A stretch of 64,000 nucleotides of DNA from Tomocerus qinae (lineage: Eukaryota > Arthropoda > Collembola > Entomobryomorpha > Tomoceridae), in assembly GCA_020055645.1 (NCBI GenBank), contig CM034548.1, positions 39,486,296 through 39,550,295 of the forward strand. The letters are read 5' to 3'. Position 1 is the first letter of the stretch. Each line of letters opens with the position of its first letter. A model generated the notes under the pieces. It was not told where the DNA came from and did no database searches. It worked only from the letters and a program-made list of their open reading frames with translations. The position numbers and the translations under genes are program-made. Positions 49,596 to 63,992 of this stretch are shown one piece after another.

Positions 49596-50858
49596 ATGAT
49601 GGACGGAAGCAAACTTTTGCAATTCATTTTGCAAGTAGCTTTGGTTACTGGAGGACTAAACTTTGAATGCTTCATGGTGACTGGATCCAATGTCGCTGAC
49701 AGTTCGTCTTACAACTTCTTTGCTAACCATCGCCCTCGTTTCAAGATTCCTAAAGGAAACTTGTCGTAAGATCGTTCTCTCAGTCAATATAAATTTTATA
49801 AATTTTCTTGACAATAAATAATTCTAATATTATTAATTCGTTCTGATATTGTTCTATTTGTAGATTTATCGATGCAATTAGATTTATAATACATAGTTGA
49901 TAAATGAATTCAATTTGTTATACATTTTAGTTATTATCGGCGTCCGCAATGGGAGATAAATTACTTCATGAGATATGGAACTTTCCCTTTTTACGCAACC
50001 TCGTCTCCATTTTTGAATAGGACAGAATTTTGGAACAAAATGCGTGCAATCAAAAATCATTTGGACAGAGAATCTACTGAAACAGAAGATAGCGGAGAGA
50101 CTCCTCAGATTTATACCGGCGAAAACCCACCATCTGCACTATTTGTTCCCATTTCTGGAGAAGATGCAAAGACCCCACAGTATGGTAGTAATACGTACTA
50201 TCCAGGAACTGTGTTGGCTCCGCCATACGCAGACGACAATTTGAAGACGACTCTGAAAAGATCTAATCCAAAAAAGAATGGTAAGAAAAAAGGTAAATGG
50301 TGATTTTTGTATCCAGACAAATTATTTATTCATTCTTTACATTTACATGATATTGATAACAATTAAACACAGAAATTCGTGAAAGACAAAATTTAATTCC
50401 TGTGTCCATATCAATGTAATTTATGGATAAATATTGTTATATTTATTCTATTATTCAAAACATATTGAACATATGATGGAAATGTTCTTTATTTTTTCAT
50501 ATTCAAAGAATAATACAATATGCATGAATATATTGGCAGTATTGGTGTATTTTGCATTAACATTTGAATTTTTAGTTTATTTTTTAAATTTGGTATGGTT
50601 AACAAAAACTGGCATTTAAAATTCCAATGTATCAACTTGTCTTTGTAAAAGTTTGTTTCACGTACATAAATTACTATTTTTTGCTTAGTTGCCATCGATT
50701 TTATCGGGGTACGCCCTCGAGTAAATCAAGACAATGGTCGTCCTCCTGTGGTTTTCTTGGACGGAGACAACGAACCTATTCAAGATAGAAACGTTGCGGC
50801 AGAAATGACTATTGAAAGGAAAGTCGGTAGAAAATTCCAAACTCAAGGGTGGAAGTAA
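49596..50858 (+). CDS. Probable secreted orphan protein
   Basis: Three exons, 49596-49765, 49931-50280 and 50689-50858 (TAA), join in phase to 229 residues. I do not recognise the family. The start MMDGSKLLQFILQVALVTGG has a short charged segment and a hydrophobic core, as in a signal peptide or anchor; no other membrane segment is seen. The mature part begins Ser/Asn-rich with HRPRFKIP, has an aromatic stretch (YYRRPQWEINYFMRYGTFP), an acidic middle (STETEDSGE), a basic KRSNPKKN segment, and ends KVGRKFQTQGWK. It has almost no cysteine after the leader. A second in-phase donor at 50292/50293 would add four residues. Its small exons, leader and lack of known domains resemble lineage-specific secreted insect proteins such as salivary proteins, but that is only a possibility. 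Confidence 0.62.
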
Positions 50859-53800
50859 ATCGAGATGTGCAGAAGAAGAAAATCCACTGATAGTCATTCA
50901 CCTCTGGTAGTCAAGCAGATATTCTGGTCGTTTTACTAGTATTTAGAGGCACATAACTATTACCTATTAATGTGGGAAGGTAGTATGATTTTAGTGGGTC
51001 ATCGTTCTTGTGAATGTGACTGTTAGTTGCCTATTTCTAAAACGCCAGACATGACATCTGCTAAGTTTAAGATGATTTTAATCATTCTACACTAAAATTA
51101 CTAATTGTCATTAAAATGTCGATCAAAGCTCTTAAAACCTCTGAGCTGGTTTACTGCGAATAAATGTGAATAACGTTATTCGATTATTGCCGTTTATTGA
51201 TCGCTAAATAATGAATAAAATGTCTTTAGACGTGATATACTTTTACTGTCTTTGTTACTGCACCATTCTCACGTATTATAAACTAAGTTGCACTAAAGAA
51301 TTTAGTAGCGGTATTTGTCATGAATTTGTGCATGAAATCTCATTCTCCCCCGAGACTCCGCTCTGTATACATACACAATACACACCTATGCTTGTCTTAC
51401 GAAGAGTACTTTTGAAGGAGAATGATTCTCGGCATCTCGACTACAGTTCCAAAATATCTTAAACTGTTTTACTAGCCACTGCTACTAAACAGGACTCGAA
51501 GTCTTTTGCCAAAAAATGCCTTATGGATAGCCCGGTTTAAATTGTCAAGGTTCCTTTTCATTAAAAAATCGGTTTAAATTGTCAAGGTTCCCTTTCATAA
51601 AAAAATCATAAAATAGCTACCGATTCTTTTTTATGCCGTTGTTATGTTCAATGTTTTTGATGTATTAAATGATAGTCAACGAAACACTCGATTATTTCAT
51701 GTTCTTTATTATTTAAATGGCCATTTGTTTATTACACTTCGATACGACTATAGGTTTGATAAGTAATAGGTACCCCATTGCATTCACTGAAAAATTTGAG
51801 ATAAACCATAGGTTTAAATATTAAACTCAATGATGGACTTGTGAGTCTTTGAACCATTAGATAAAAGTCACACTATTGTAAATTAACTAACAAAGTAACG
51901 CAAGGATATGGTTAGAACTTAATAACTAATTATATAAGTAATGGATAAGCGAGTTGATACAAAAATGTTGACAGTTCATTTTAATACGAAAGGGCTACAT
52001 TTACAATAATACGTATTTAATTATATATGCAATAATAACGATTTCATAGTTTTCTACTAAATATTCTAGGTAGCCTATTAACAAAGGTAAGCCATTTAAA
52101 TTGTATTTAATAATTTATTATAATTTCAGAAAATGTTTGACTTCTGCTGTGATGTATTTATGACGAATCGGAGATTTCTATCTTCAGGTACAATTAAAAT
52201 TTTTCAATGGGGTGATGTGCTTGTCAACACAGGTAATAAAAATTACAACCGGTAATAATTTGCATTAAACAATAATTGGTTCATGTGATGCTTCGTTATC
52301 CTTTCAAACTTTGAAGGCCATAAAATTAATTCAATTTTGGCTTTGGCGAGGGTAGCGAAAATAGCAGAAACATTCGGAAATATGATAAAACGGTTCAGAA
52401 ATATTTTCATTAAAGACAACAAACCATAAAATCTGTCCCCAGAAAGATCTAATAAGAAATTAATGCTTACAGTTTCCAAGCACCAGGTTTATGAATTATA
52501 TGAAAGAAATGATAAAGTTTGCCATAAATTTGTTGCCATCCCCTTTCTCGCTCTGACATTCATATTAGCAGTAGTAACAATTAACTCATTTAACATTTGG
52601 ATTCAGAAAAACATTTAATGGCAGACCTAACAGCTCCATAATAACATTATATTAATACATATTCAACAATATACAAATTACATTATGGGGAATCACTCAC
52701 AAACAAAAATAATAAATGGAACTGTAAAAGTCATTATAAGTAGTAGATTTGCGTATTTAAAATTATCATATAATAGTAAATGTTTAATTTAACTTAAGTG
52801 ATATTATGTATATTAGCTATACATCTACGATTACTGATTTTGCTACGAATGTTAAATATTCATCGACCATTGAAATATCAATTATGCTACAACTCTCTTT
52901 TAATTATATTCTTTTACAACAGTTTCTATAACGCTACCGTTGCATAATATTTTTATAGTTAAATGTTAAATTATCTAGTTCAATAATTGTGTTGGCGTAA
53001 TAAAATCGGACAGACAACAACATCTCGGTATTTAGCCTAAGCTTTAAGTATTTCCTTAATATAATAATTAATACTAATATTTATATTATTTACTTTGCTT
53101 TAAATTTACTGTACAATCACTAGCAATATAGTATGCAAAAGCAAAATTAAACATATATATAGTAAATATATTTAATTTTCATCATCACATCACTGAACTA
53201 ACAAACATGAACACATCAATTCAACTTGTCTCTCTCCATTTGCAAAACTCTGCAGGAAAATCATCATAATAATTATTGTAGTTCAACTTAGTAACATAAA
53301 GTTTAAATATAATATTGTGTTTGTGCAGGGTAGAAATTTAGAAATGTCTCCACTACCCAATATCTCAAGACTTTTCAAAATATCGTAACAAAAATTAATA
53401 ATCAACATATTATCCAGTTTCTTTGATGTTTCTAATATAACAAACATAAATTTGTTTTTTTAAACTTTAGACAAATTTTAAAAGATACGCTTTACTTGAT
53501 TTTTGCAAAATGACACTCAGCATTGAATATGTACATCCATGACTTCAATCAAACAATGTACTTGCGAGACAATTGTTGCAGCGAGACGAATCTAAATGAC
53601 TGCCCATTTACTGGGCCCAGTACTTAAATCTATCCAGTAATAACTAGTAACTTTAAATATATTAGTATTAGTACTGTACCCCATCAAGAAACATACTTCT
53701 TTTCAGAACATCATTTATTTTTTGTACAACAAGTATCATTCTTATGCATTGTAACTTTATAGTATTTCAAACAGGTATGTTACGTATGTCGGTTTATTTT

Positions 53801-56800
53801 AATCTGCTTAACATACACTAATAAACAGCCGTGCAGCGTTTAAATTTTAAAACAATCTATATTCTTCACTCACTATACTATATAGACCACTTCTACAATC
53901 ACGGTCAATATGTAGACGAATGTCAATTATTTTAAGCTGACAACCAACATTTATTTTTTTACACTGTAGTAAACTTTTAAGTACCCATCAGCGTGATTGT
54001 GTTCAAAAAATTTTTTGGATATCTTAAATAGGTAGTTCTAACTCAATACTTTTCCACTCCAATTTTTAAAACTAGATCTGTAGTTTTAAAGTACATTTAC
54101 AGTTAGACACATCGGACATAGCTAATGTTCATCTCTGGAAAATTGAAGATGATATTATTTAGGTTGTCCAATTTATAAGATCCACAATACGAGTTTTTGT
54201 CATAAATTGTTGTCCTGTTAAGTATTTCTTTTTAGTAGTACATATTTAATGTTATCTTACTTCCTATAGCACTTACTCTTGATTTTTGTGCATGATTAGA
54301 TAGTGCAGGTAATATTTTAGAGTAGATAATCTATTACGCAGCATCAACATTGGATACATATTTAAATATCTTGAATATTTGTAACTTTAAATATATAATT
54401 TTATAATAGATCTCTTAACACCAACTTGCCGTCGCATCATTTAATCAATAGGTTCTGATTTGTTTTTACTTTTCTAATAAATTAATGCTTGATGTATCGA
54501 CATTCAAGATGGTTTTAATTATGAGCTCAGTTTTAGTAATTCATTAGCGTCGTTGAAGCATCCATTATTTCATGTCCTTAGAAATCACAATTATTTTCAC
54601 TGTACAGGTCTCATATCTATTTAATATTTTACCTCTCTATCATACTTAGTTTAGTATTAGCCAAAATTTACACAAAGTCATTAAAGAATTAATAGTATAT
54701 CTCTTATATTTCCTTCATAAGCGTTTACATTGCAGTTTTTCAAATATTCATGCACTACTGGACATTTTACGTTATTTGACACTTGTCGTACTGCTAAACA
54801 TTAATTTTCCAATAAATGGTTAACGGGGAAGGAATTTTGATAGAAAAAGATGCTTGCTATTCACGAACTTTTTAAACTCATAACACTGTTTTATTTAGAA
54901 CTTAATCTTGTGCTCTAGTTTAACTAAACAACAATAAAACCTATTTCCCAACTGTTACATTCCAATTGTAGCATTTCCAATCCAATTTCAGACTAGGTAC
55001 AATATTGTTTATATCGTTCTAAAACCGAAGCCTATTTATACTTGTCAATTCAATACTTGCTTTTGATGTTTGAGTGTACACTACAATTCAATAACTGCTT
55101 TTTCCTGAATTCCTGTCAATGGTGCCAGTTTTTTATGACAAGATAAAGAATTCATATTGCACATTGCACTGATGAAGCAGCATTAGATAGCAGAAAATGT
55201 AGATATACATAGTAAATTAATATTGAGAGGAGATCCTATATACAGTGCATACTACTACTTGTATCTCTCCGTATACTAAGATGAGGGGGGAATACGATAA
55301 ATGGAAGAAAAATGTGTAATATATCTATGTGGATTTGAGAACAATAAAATAAATTAGTCTGTCGGAATACGTTGTTGAGCATTTTTAGGAAACAGCAGAA
55401 ATGGAAGATTATATTTCCAGTTCTCCTTTCATTACAATGGCGGTTTCGTTGTCATTTGGATGGCATTAAAACCAAGAGAAGAGATGATCTATCATTTTTA
55501 TCATTCAACTTTAATTCCTAGAAGAAATTAACAAAAGAAGGTTTTCCAATAAACAATATGTAATGGTATGTATTTTAACTTGATAGAAATTGTTGCCAGG
55601 AGAAAATGTAATTATTTCATACCTTACAAATAAATGCTCAAAGAATTTTTTAGAAGTCGTGATGCCGACTTTCATTTTGTTTCTTAATATCTGCTATTAT
55701 GTCTCATAATTGAAAACGGAATTGAGACAATGAGAACCGCAAAGAATTTTGTCAGTGGAATCATTCCTCGTCCAGAGAAAATTCCTTTTCACTGAAGGCT
55801 CAACCGAAGGACAATCTTATATAACAAATTGATCAATAGTAAATGTCAGATTCTAACAGAATGTTATTTGCAACCAACTATTTACAATAACAACAAATAT
55901 GAAGTCTGTTTCTGGGAAATGTGACCTGATGCTTCCTTTTTCACAAATACTCGTCTATCTACGCTATCTGTTTAGATAACATCTGCATTCTAGCACATAG
56001 TCAGAACTCTTAAAAAATTGGTTTTCCGAAAAAGGTCCGACTGCTAAAATACGATATTTTCCTTTTGCACGAGCACAGAAGAAGACAGGATTTTCTTTGC
56101 AAACAAAGCATTATTAGATTTTACGATAAAATAAGTACCCGAAAAAGATCTGTAAGAAGGTAAGAAGATAAAACTTCCTTGTACATGTAGTCGGTCAAAA
56201 ATGATGTCTAGATTCTTAGCGTGTGAATTAGATTACCAATTTTACAAATCAAAAAATTGTCAGAAAATAATCAAATCACAGGTCATTAAATAAATAACGA
56301 AGTTACTTATTGTTGGGTTAGTTTCAGTAGACCTTCTGATGATCGATGATCATACAATGTTTAGTTATCTACGTCCCCGTAAGTACATAATAATATGGTC
56401 TAGTTATACATTTAGCCATAACATCTATTCATGTAACAAATGCTACCACTTTATACTACTATGGTAGAGCATGATAGAATTTGCTTAAACATTTAACATG
56501 AGACAGCCCTGGAAGTCTTTTGCCAGGTTTTCAATCACAACAATAATACCTACAACCAATACTCAATAAAAGGTAATTATTATCTAAATAAAACATACCT
56601 CGTAATTTTACCTACACATATCTACAAATTAAATTAACGGCAAGCGTCATGGTTTGCTATAATATAAAGAAAACTTTTAAGGTATACAGTTTCAACAGTA
56701 AACTAGCATCAGTTTCACATCACAATAGAAAGATAATCAATTAAACATCTGTATTGCATCAAATTAACCTTTCCTGATCTGGCTAAGGGCATTCCAGTAA

Positions 56801-59800
56801 AGGCGATTGCCTTGGATTAATAAACAGCGTCTTTTTAATTGTCAGCCATGGATTTTATACATATGCACGTAATTATGAAATACGGATGTGGGAAATAAAG
56901 TGAGATTTTAGAAATACTAAGGCCCATGTGTAAGGCATTTTTCATTTCACTATCTAAATAGCATTAGGCAGAATAGACATTTTCTGTTAAAGAATACCCG
57001 TAGAATGTACTTTTAACCATAAAGTCTGATGAGGAAACTTCGTCATTTCACTCTCAAACAAAAATAATAGATCAGTGAAACTTAGCCTTAAATTTTCCCT
57101 TTTCAGAATTTAATTATAATAAATCAGATTACAGATTTAATTATAAAGGCGCATGACATAATTTAAAGGATTTAGCAACCTTGTGGGTTTTTCCATGTCT
57201 AAAATAGAATTTGATTGAACTGAAAATTCATTAGGGGAGAAAATCTAAAAACAAGAATGTATATCTCCATATTATTATTACATTTGCGAGTTTCTACTTG
57301 ATAATATATACTTCTGTGGGTAACCTGAACGTGATAGAAACAGAAATGTTAATGGGAGTGGCCATTAGATTGGAATTGCAGCCTATGACACCAATTTTAA
57401 TTCATATAATATATATTTAAGAGGATAACTTCGGACAATTCGGTCATAAATGTAAATAATTATACTATCAGGATTATCGCATAGTTTTCTATAAGTATTT
57501 ACTGACATTATGTAGTAATAGTCATCCGGTAAAGTTTTCATACACCCTTGAATAAAAGTTTGCTACAGATATCACTTATTAAAAAAGTATAACAATATGA
57601 CTGTTTCTGAACACATTTTCACATGTACACAATAAAACGAGGGTAGTGCATCCATGCCATTGTTATGAACATTATTTACATGTAGTAGGCATTAATGAAG
57701 CAGATTGAGCAACACAAAAAGACATTTGCCATTGCATTACTATGCTGTTATAATTGCCGCCTAACCATTAGGGATAACCCACTGATTCTTTAATAAGGTC
57801 AATAAATATAATTTATGCATCAACACAGAATCGCATGAAATATTCTAGGGATTCAGGTAATTATCATTTATGTACATATAGTTTCAAACGTATGAATCTG
57901 GATATTCTTATTACCAACATGACATTCGCGTTCATTTATAACTGTCGTAAAACTAATTCGTTGAATGCTTCTCCCTTCCCTAGTCCCAATTTATACGCCT
58001 ATTTAATGTACACCTATTACCCAATAATTTATGTTCATACGAGTTACTGCATCAGAATTCTTTCGTGATTTCGGAAAGGCAATGAATTAGATTCCTGTCC
58101 ACAGGAGTTTTAAATACTACCAGATGGGCATATTTAATCTGCACTATGTTATCCTTCCAAAGTGCCGAAAGTGTAGTATTACATTGGACATTCACTCCAA
58201 GTCTTAAGTTTTAACAATTATTTAAAATAGGACTAACAATTTCCTTTGCAATTTTATATGGTTTATCTTCAGTTCACCTGCATATATTTTCTATGGATCA
58301 AAAAGGACATGTCACAGTAGTTTGAACAGTGCAATGATGACATCAAATTTTGTATCCATGGATTGGAATCATTTTGATGGTTTGTAAAGCCTTCAAAATA
58401 ACCAGTTCCATTTAAATTACATTTAGTCTAATAGAAATAGTAAGGTCACCCGTTGGCAGGGCAAGGGTGCATAGTAAGTGCTATAAATATTCGAGTTTTC
58501 ATGTGATTCGATATAATTTCATAGACTACAATTATGGATTATATATTTCCCACATTACAATATTGTTTAGTACTTTCCTGTCAATTAACATTGATAATTT
58601 TCAATACAATCTAATTCGTAATGTACACAATAACATTTCATTATAAGTTTCAGGTTACTCGTTAATTAGGTGTGTATAATTAGGCAATAACGATTTACAA
58701 TATACTTTGATATAATGGCTGGAAACTTGGACCACTGTGTGCGAAGTGGAAAGGAAATACATTAGAAGAAATTCTTTAGTATAGTAATGTAATCGCAGGT
58801 ACTGTATCTTTTACATTTACATGCTGTTAGGTGATGTACATTATATTTATCTACACTAACCAGCATTCAAGTCTTCAATACGAATATATTTTTCATACAT
58901 TCCATAATAAATATTGTAGTCTATTTACTTTTCTTTTAATTACTCGTATTTTTAATTAATTTAACAAGTAAATTTTGATACTGTACCTTTAATTTAATTA
59001 TGACACCGAATAAGTATAACAATAGACAATAAAATGAGAATTTTTTATCTAAATTATTATATAACATCTTCAGACATATTTCGATGTTCACATTCCTTCT
59101 TAACGTCCTTTCCAATTTTAGATACCTTTTGGTTGGCTACAAAACAAATATTTGAATGACTAAGCATTTTTAAAGACAGCTGCTACAGTAACTACATGGA
59201 CACATTTTATACTATTATGTACAACATTATATCTTCTGATGTTACAGAATAAGTATGCACCTTGTTAAAGCTGTTTACATCAATTTTGATTAGCGTTTAG
59301 TATTTTTTGCCAGATATGGTGTAAGTTCAACTGTTATACACCGTGTCCTCGCTTGAAATCGTAGTACAAAAACTGAACATATTTATGCAACAGACCTAAT
59401 TTTACAAGGTGATACTGCTATAAAGCGAAAGCGTACGTTATGTAATACATTTATCGATAATTACCAAAATATATAGCCAAGCCAGTTGGCAATCATTCTC
59501 AAAGCACCCCTGGTTTGTACGCAGCGATTTTCTTCCATTTCTAACTCTTACGTCTAACATGTCTCTTCCAATAAAACTTATATACCTAACATACCTTAGT
59601 TTTTGCTTTCATACAAAATTGCATTTTCCTGCCAATGTGTCAACCATCATAAGATTAAGTTGACATGGCAGCTCAAGAACAAAAAATCCATTAATTTTTG
59701 TGTACTTAGTACGCCAACCGTTACAATAACCATTACGATTTATGAAGATTGCCATAATACTTTTCAGTTAATTGTAAGTAGGTAGTACATACTTGACACA

Positions 59801-60646
59801 CATACTATAACGTCCAACGTGACACTCCCTAAAAGATTAACATGTGTGCCTTGCATGCAATTAACAATTTCAGGACCCATGTGGGGGATACTTCTATATT
59901 GCTGTTTTTTCTTACAAAAGCTTTGTACAGGAACTATTTGCAGATTTGCCGAATCAAAATACTATTAGCAAGCTCTGGACATTAACGTAGATAAGTTGAA
60001 GATACATTTGCAGTTAGTGTCTCACTTGATCCCATTAAATTTTTAAAATACATACAAAATTAATATTGATATCAATAGCATTTTGAGTGACTCTTCTTCC
60101 TAATTCTTCTCTAGTAGTATTACTTAGTGGTATTGCTTAGTAGTAGGTAGAAGTCTAAGTTAGTAATAATTCCACAATTGTGATGTCCCTTATAGATATT
60201 GAAATTACAGAGCCAAAAGTCATTTTTCTTAAATACGAATTGTTATTTTCTATCTGTATATTATAATAATGTAATTAGGTTAAGCTGCAAATACAAACTA
60301 CATAATAGAAGAAACGTTATGATGTGAGTAGTGATTGACTAATGTGAAAACCTGGAGAGATACATTTTGTTCTACTTACACGTTAATATGCCTTGCTCAC
60401 ATATTCACGTACTCTTTCTCTTATCTGCAGAAGAGTAGCAAGCAATAGTAATTAGTAATTTTCCCACAAAGAGAGATACTGTGTTGTTACACTGACTTAC
60501 AAAGTCAAACTTAGCAATTGCCCTTCTATTATCATAATATAGTAGTTATTATTCATGAAGTGTGTGATTTGGTTTACTATGGAAAGCTAATTGTCATTAT
60601 CATACTGTGAAGATTTCCTACGGCATCAGATGTATTGGATGAGTTA
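50859..60646. other. Gene-poor AT-rich region, possibly including the REPTOR 3' UTR
   Basis: Nearly 10 kb with no supported coding exon. The right part lies directly downstream of the REPTOR stop codon on the minus strand and may be transcribed as a long 3' UTR, but no poly(A) site could be chosen. A 37-bp direct duplication lies at 51533-51606. The exon-like 52132-52188 segment is discussed under rejected items. Confidence 0.5.
51533..51606 (+). repeat. Tandem duplication of a 37-bp unit
   Basis: Two adjacent near-identical copies, each beginning cggtttaaattgtcaaggtt and followed by cctttcat and an A-rich run. They differ by one or two bases. Confidence 0.85.
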
Positions 60647-63600
60647 CTACAGTTCGTTGATTCCACCGTCAGGAACACCTTGTTTGACTTTTTCCAGGAC
60701 TTTGTTGACAAACTCTGTCGTATGGCCACCGATCTTGTGTCCTGCTTTAAATTAGACAAAACCAAACCAAGACTATTAAATCAAAGCCTTCTTTCATTTT
60801 CATAATTTAATAAACCGATGATTGTGAAATTGTAGAAAACAATCAGTTAGTCTGTAAACTCCTTACTTGTTCCATATTTAGAGATTCTTTCAACTTTAGC
60901 AGCTACAGACTCTGATTGGTCTGCTATACTTCCATCCATTTTGGCAAAAACCAATTGTCTCGACTGCTCGATAGCTGCCATCAGTCGCTCTAAAAACAAT
61001 GAATAATTTATGTTTATTCTCAAATATTTAGAATAGAAAGGGGTTTCTAGTATTAGGAGGGCTGAAACATTCCTTCTCTTCGAAATAGGGAACAATGTAT
61101 TGTAGTAATAAATGGGATGGACATTGCAAGAATACTGAAGCACATAAAGTAATTAACACAGGATTATTACTGTCAATCATTGGGAAAATATTCAATCAAA
61201 GATAGACAAATAGTAACAGCACAATATTATTATGAAGTAAACAAACAATTCCGGTTAGTTGGTAAATGACGTACAGAAAAGATTGCATGCACTTCTGTAA
61301 ATAATACAGATCAGAATGACATCTAACCAGACATCATACAAAATGATTTACGTCAGAGAAGAACATAAATAGCATCCCAGCTCAATAACATTGGGCAATC
61401 CATCTGGATTCACCATAAAACTGTTGCTATCTTTTCGGTTGATTTTATTTGCCAAATAATACTAACTGCCAGCAGATTATTATTGCACATGCATTGGAGT
61501 TGTAGTACAAGTACATACCAAATAAAGGATATGTATCATTGGAATTACGTTAATGGCACAATTCTCCATTTGTTCATTTTTACAAATGTGAGATAACCTT
61601 ATACTTTTCTATTTAAAATTGATAGCTAGATATACCTAGCGTTTTAAACATGAACTCATTTTTCCTTGTTTGGGGAGTTTATTAAAATTGGTAATTGCAT
61701 AAATTACAGTGGTGAACAACTAATGGTTTAGTAGTAATTTACATGTAAGTGGCACGAAGCAGTCAGTCAGTAATAATACATCTTTTTAGTATGTGCAGCA
61801 GTACTTAGCAGTAATTTGGTGGCATTAATAGTTAATATGGAGAGTATTGGAAGTGAAGTCGTAATTTTCTAATTACCAACGCTGACATTTATTTGAACTT
61901 ACTATGTTCTTGTTCCAGTCCATAAAGTTTCAGCTTGTTTGCTTCATGCTGAGCCTTCTTCTTCAAACGACAGGCTCTGCAATAAAACAAATTTAATATC
62001 GGCATTACTAGAGTTGCAATGATGACGTCGGTTAATACAGACACGACACAGACCACCACATTCTCATTTTCGTTTAGCCCCAACAATACAAACTCTATGA
62101 GCTATGTAATCGTAACTCTTAAGTCACGATAAGCCTTGCTCAAAGTATCACAATTTTATCAATTATCATTGTTTCATCCCACAGCAACCCAAACAAGTTA
62201 ACTGCCTGTCTGTGAGCAAAACTACTTTTATAATATGCAATCTCTTTGATTGGCAAACATTGTAATGCTATTCACTGTAAACCATACATTACACTTTCAA
62301 TGTACACATAATTAATAAAATCCTGAATGTATTACAGAAAAAATGAGGAGATAAGGCGACTCCTTTCAATTAATTGCACTATACAGCCAAAAAACCAGAT
62401 CTGGTTCTATCTCGTCTCTACATTATACCGTTGACAAAGAGCTTTTAGTTCAGTGCAGATAATATTACAAATTAGCATTGCTACGTGGCTTAAAAACTAT
62501 CGATGACACAAAACACATCCGTATTTGACAAGGCAATGCAAGCCAAACAAGTTTGTAACAGATACCCAACCAACTAACAGTGGTTTCTCATCGGTATCGT
62601 GTGTAAGGAGATTTTTCGTCAAGTACTAACCTCGAAGCGAGCTTATTCTTCTCTTTTCTGGAACGTGACTTGACTGCACTAGGAAGATCAGCAACAGGGG
62701 TCATTTCAGCTATCACTTTATTCAATCTATCCAGCTCTTTCCCAATTGCCCATAGTTTACGAGGATTCGGAGTAAGGTCGTTACCATCGCCTTTTCTTGC
62801 TTTTCCACTGAAAATTTAATCAGAAAATGTATTAGAATCCCAGGAATTAATTCAAAACCATGCACTTAATATTATACACTAAACGCAATCCTATTAAATA
62901 GTTCCCTGATCCGATTACTGACTTTTTAATGGTTTCAGTGTAATTTCAATTTAATCCTTTCGTACTAGTATTACCACCAAGCACATTTACTCCCATGTGC
63001 ATCTTCCATTATCGGATGATACCTAAGCCTTGATGGATAGCTTACACTGAAATCTACGTGTCTCAAACCCGAGAACACAACGAACAAAACGATATCAGGA
63101 AAACATAATTACACCAGGTATATTGCAGTTTATCTATCCATACAGTAGGTAGTTAACCATGTTCCTTTAAGTAAAAAATTCAATCTAACTTAAATTAGTT
63201 CGCCTCTTGAAATAGTTCACTCACCCTGGGGTAAAATATTCTTTTCTTGAACTTTTGGGCTCCAAAGCAAAATAGTTCATGTGTAATTTGTTCATGTAAT
63301 AGATCACCTCATCTGGCGTGTTAAAAATTATATGAAAATTTTAAGCAAATAAATTAAAAAAGAGCTATCCAACAACTACTTTCAAATAACCACTCTCAGG
63401 TGTTGTATTTATAGCCTTTATTTACCCAAAATTAAAATGTTATATCATAACAAACTTTTTGCTTGGTGTGCTAAGATACCTCTCGACGTATCGGACACTG
63501 GTAATATTTATCTGAGTACGGACATAAGGAGGCTTTTACTGAGCCTTTTCATATAAGTAGAATTGAGATTAATTTGATTAATTTTGCACAATTATTTGCA

Positions 63601-63992
63601 CGAGCAACGTCACATGCAAGTTAATATGCATAAATGGATGTGCTCACCTGTGCTTAATGCCCTGTATATGACATAGAGGGCTGAAGACGGGATCAGTTGG
63701 ACGTTGAAGAACGTGAGGGTCTTCTTGCGTGGGAGCGAGAACCAAACGTTGTCCCTTCGGCCCTTTAGCTTGAACATTGTACTGCCAAAAAAACCTTTCT
63801 CGTCTTGACGCGCCGGTCGTGCTTCCAGCATTGCTCTCCGTATCACTTACTTCCGACTCTAATTTCCCAATCGAAAAGATTTAAATCATTTTTAACCTAC
63901 ACATACATAAATATTGGATGAAGTTTTCCTACCTTCATCACTAGAGTCGTGGTCACTGAGGTCATCTGAATCAAATCCTTCGTCCATGGACA
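60647..63992 (-). CDS. REPTOR: REPTOR/CREBRF bZIP transcription regulator, C-terminal part (5' partial)
   Basis: In Drosophila, REPTOR is the main transcription factor acting downstream of TORC1; on TORC1 inhibition it enters the nucleus and drives starvation-response genes. Its vertebrate relative is CREBRF. Exons, 5' to 3': 63992-63933, 63858-63648, 62807-62631, 61976-61903, 60989-60867, 60744-60647 (TAG). They join in phase to 246 residues; the first opens mid-codon after an acceptor at the window edge, so the gene continues beyond it. Blocks in order: acidic [61 protein letters not shown], the bZIP basic region [20 protein letters not shown] with its NX7R signature, a short leucine-zipper-like helix, and the conserved tail [12 protein letters not shown]. 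The last exon is read in a different frame from the longest local open frame; the tail match decides it. Confidence 0.95.
63225..63312 (-). other. Possible alternative first exon of REPTOR
   Basis: Between two regular REPTOR exons lies an open stretch with an in-frame ATG ([16 protein letters not shown]...) ending in a strong donor (CCCAGG|gtgagt). Its phase fits the next exon at 62807. It cannot be an internal exon, because joining it to the exon ending at 63648 creates a stop. It could only be a first exon giving a short bZIP isoform. Confidence 0.25.

Noticed and set aside
52132..52188. Exon-like segment (aatttcag acceptor, 57 nt, CAG|gtacaa donor) with an ATG
   Set aside because: It is 19 codons with no partner exons in phase nearby and no recognisable protein family, so splice signals alone are not enough.
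60577..60765. Minus-strand frame [17 protein letters not shown] at the REPTOR 3' end
   Set aside because: This is the wrong frame of the last REPTOR exon. The spliced frame gives the conserved [12 protein letters not shown] tail.
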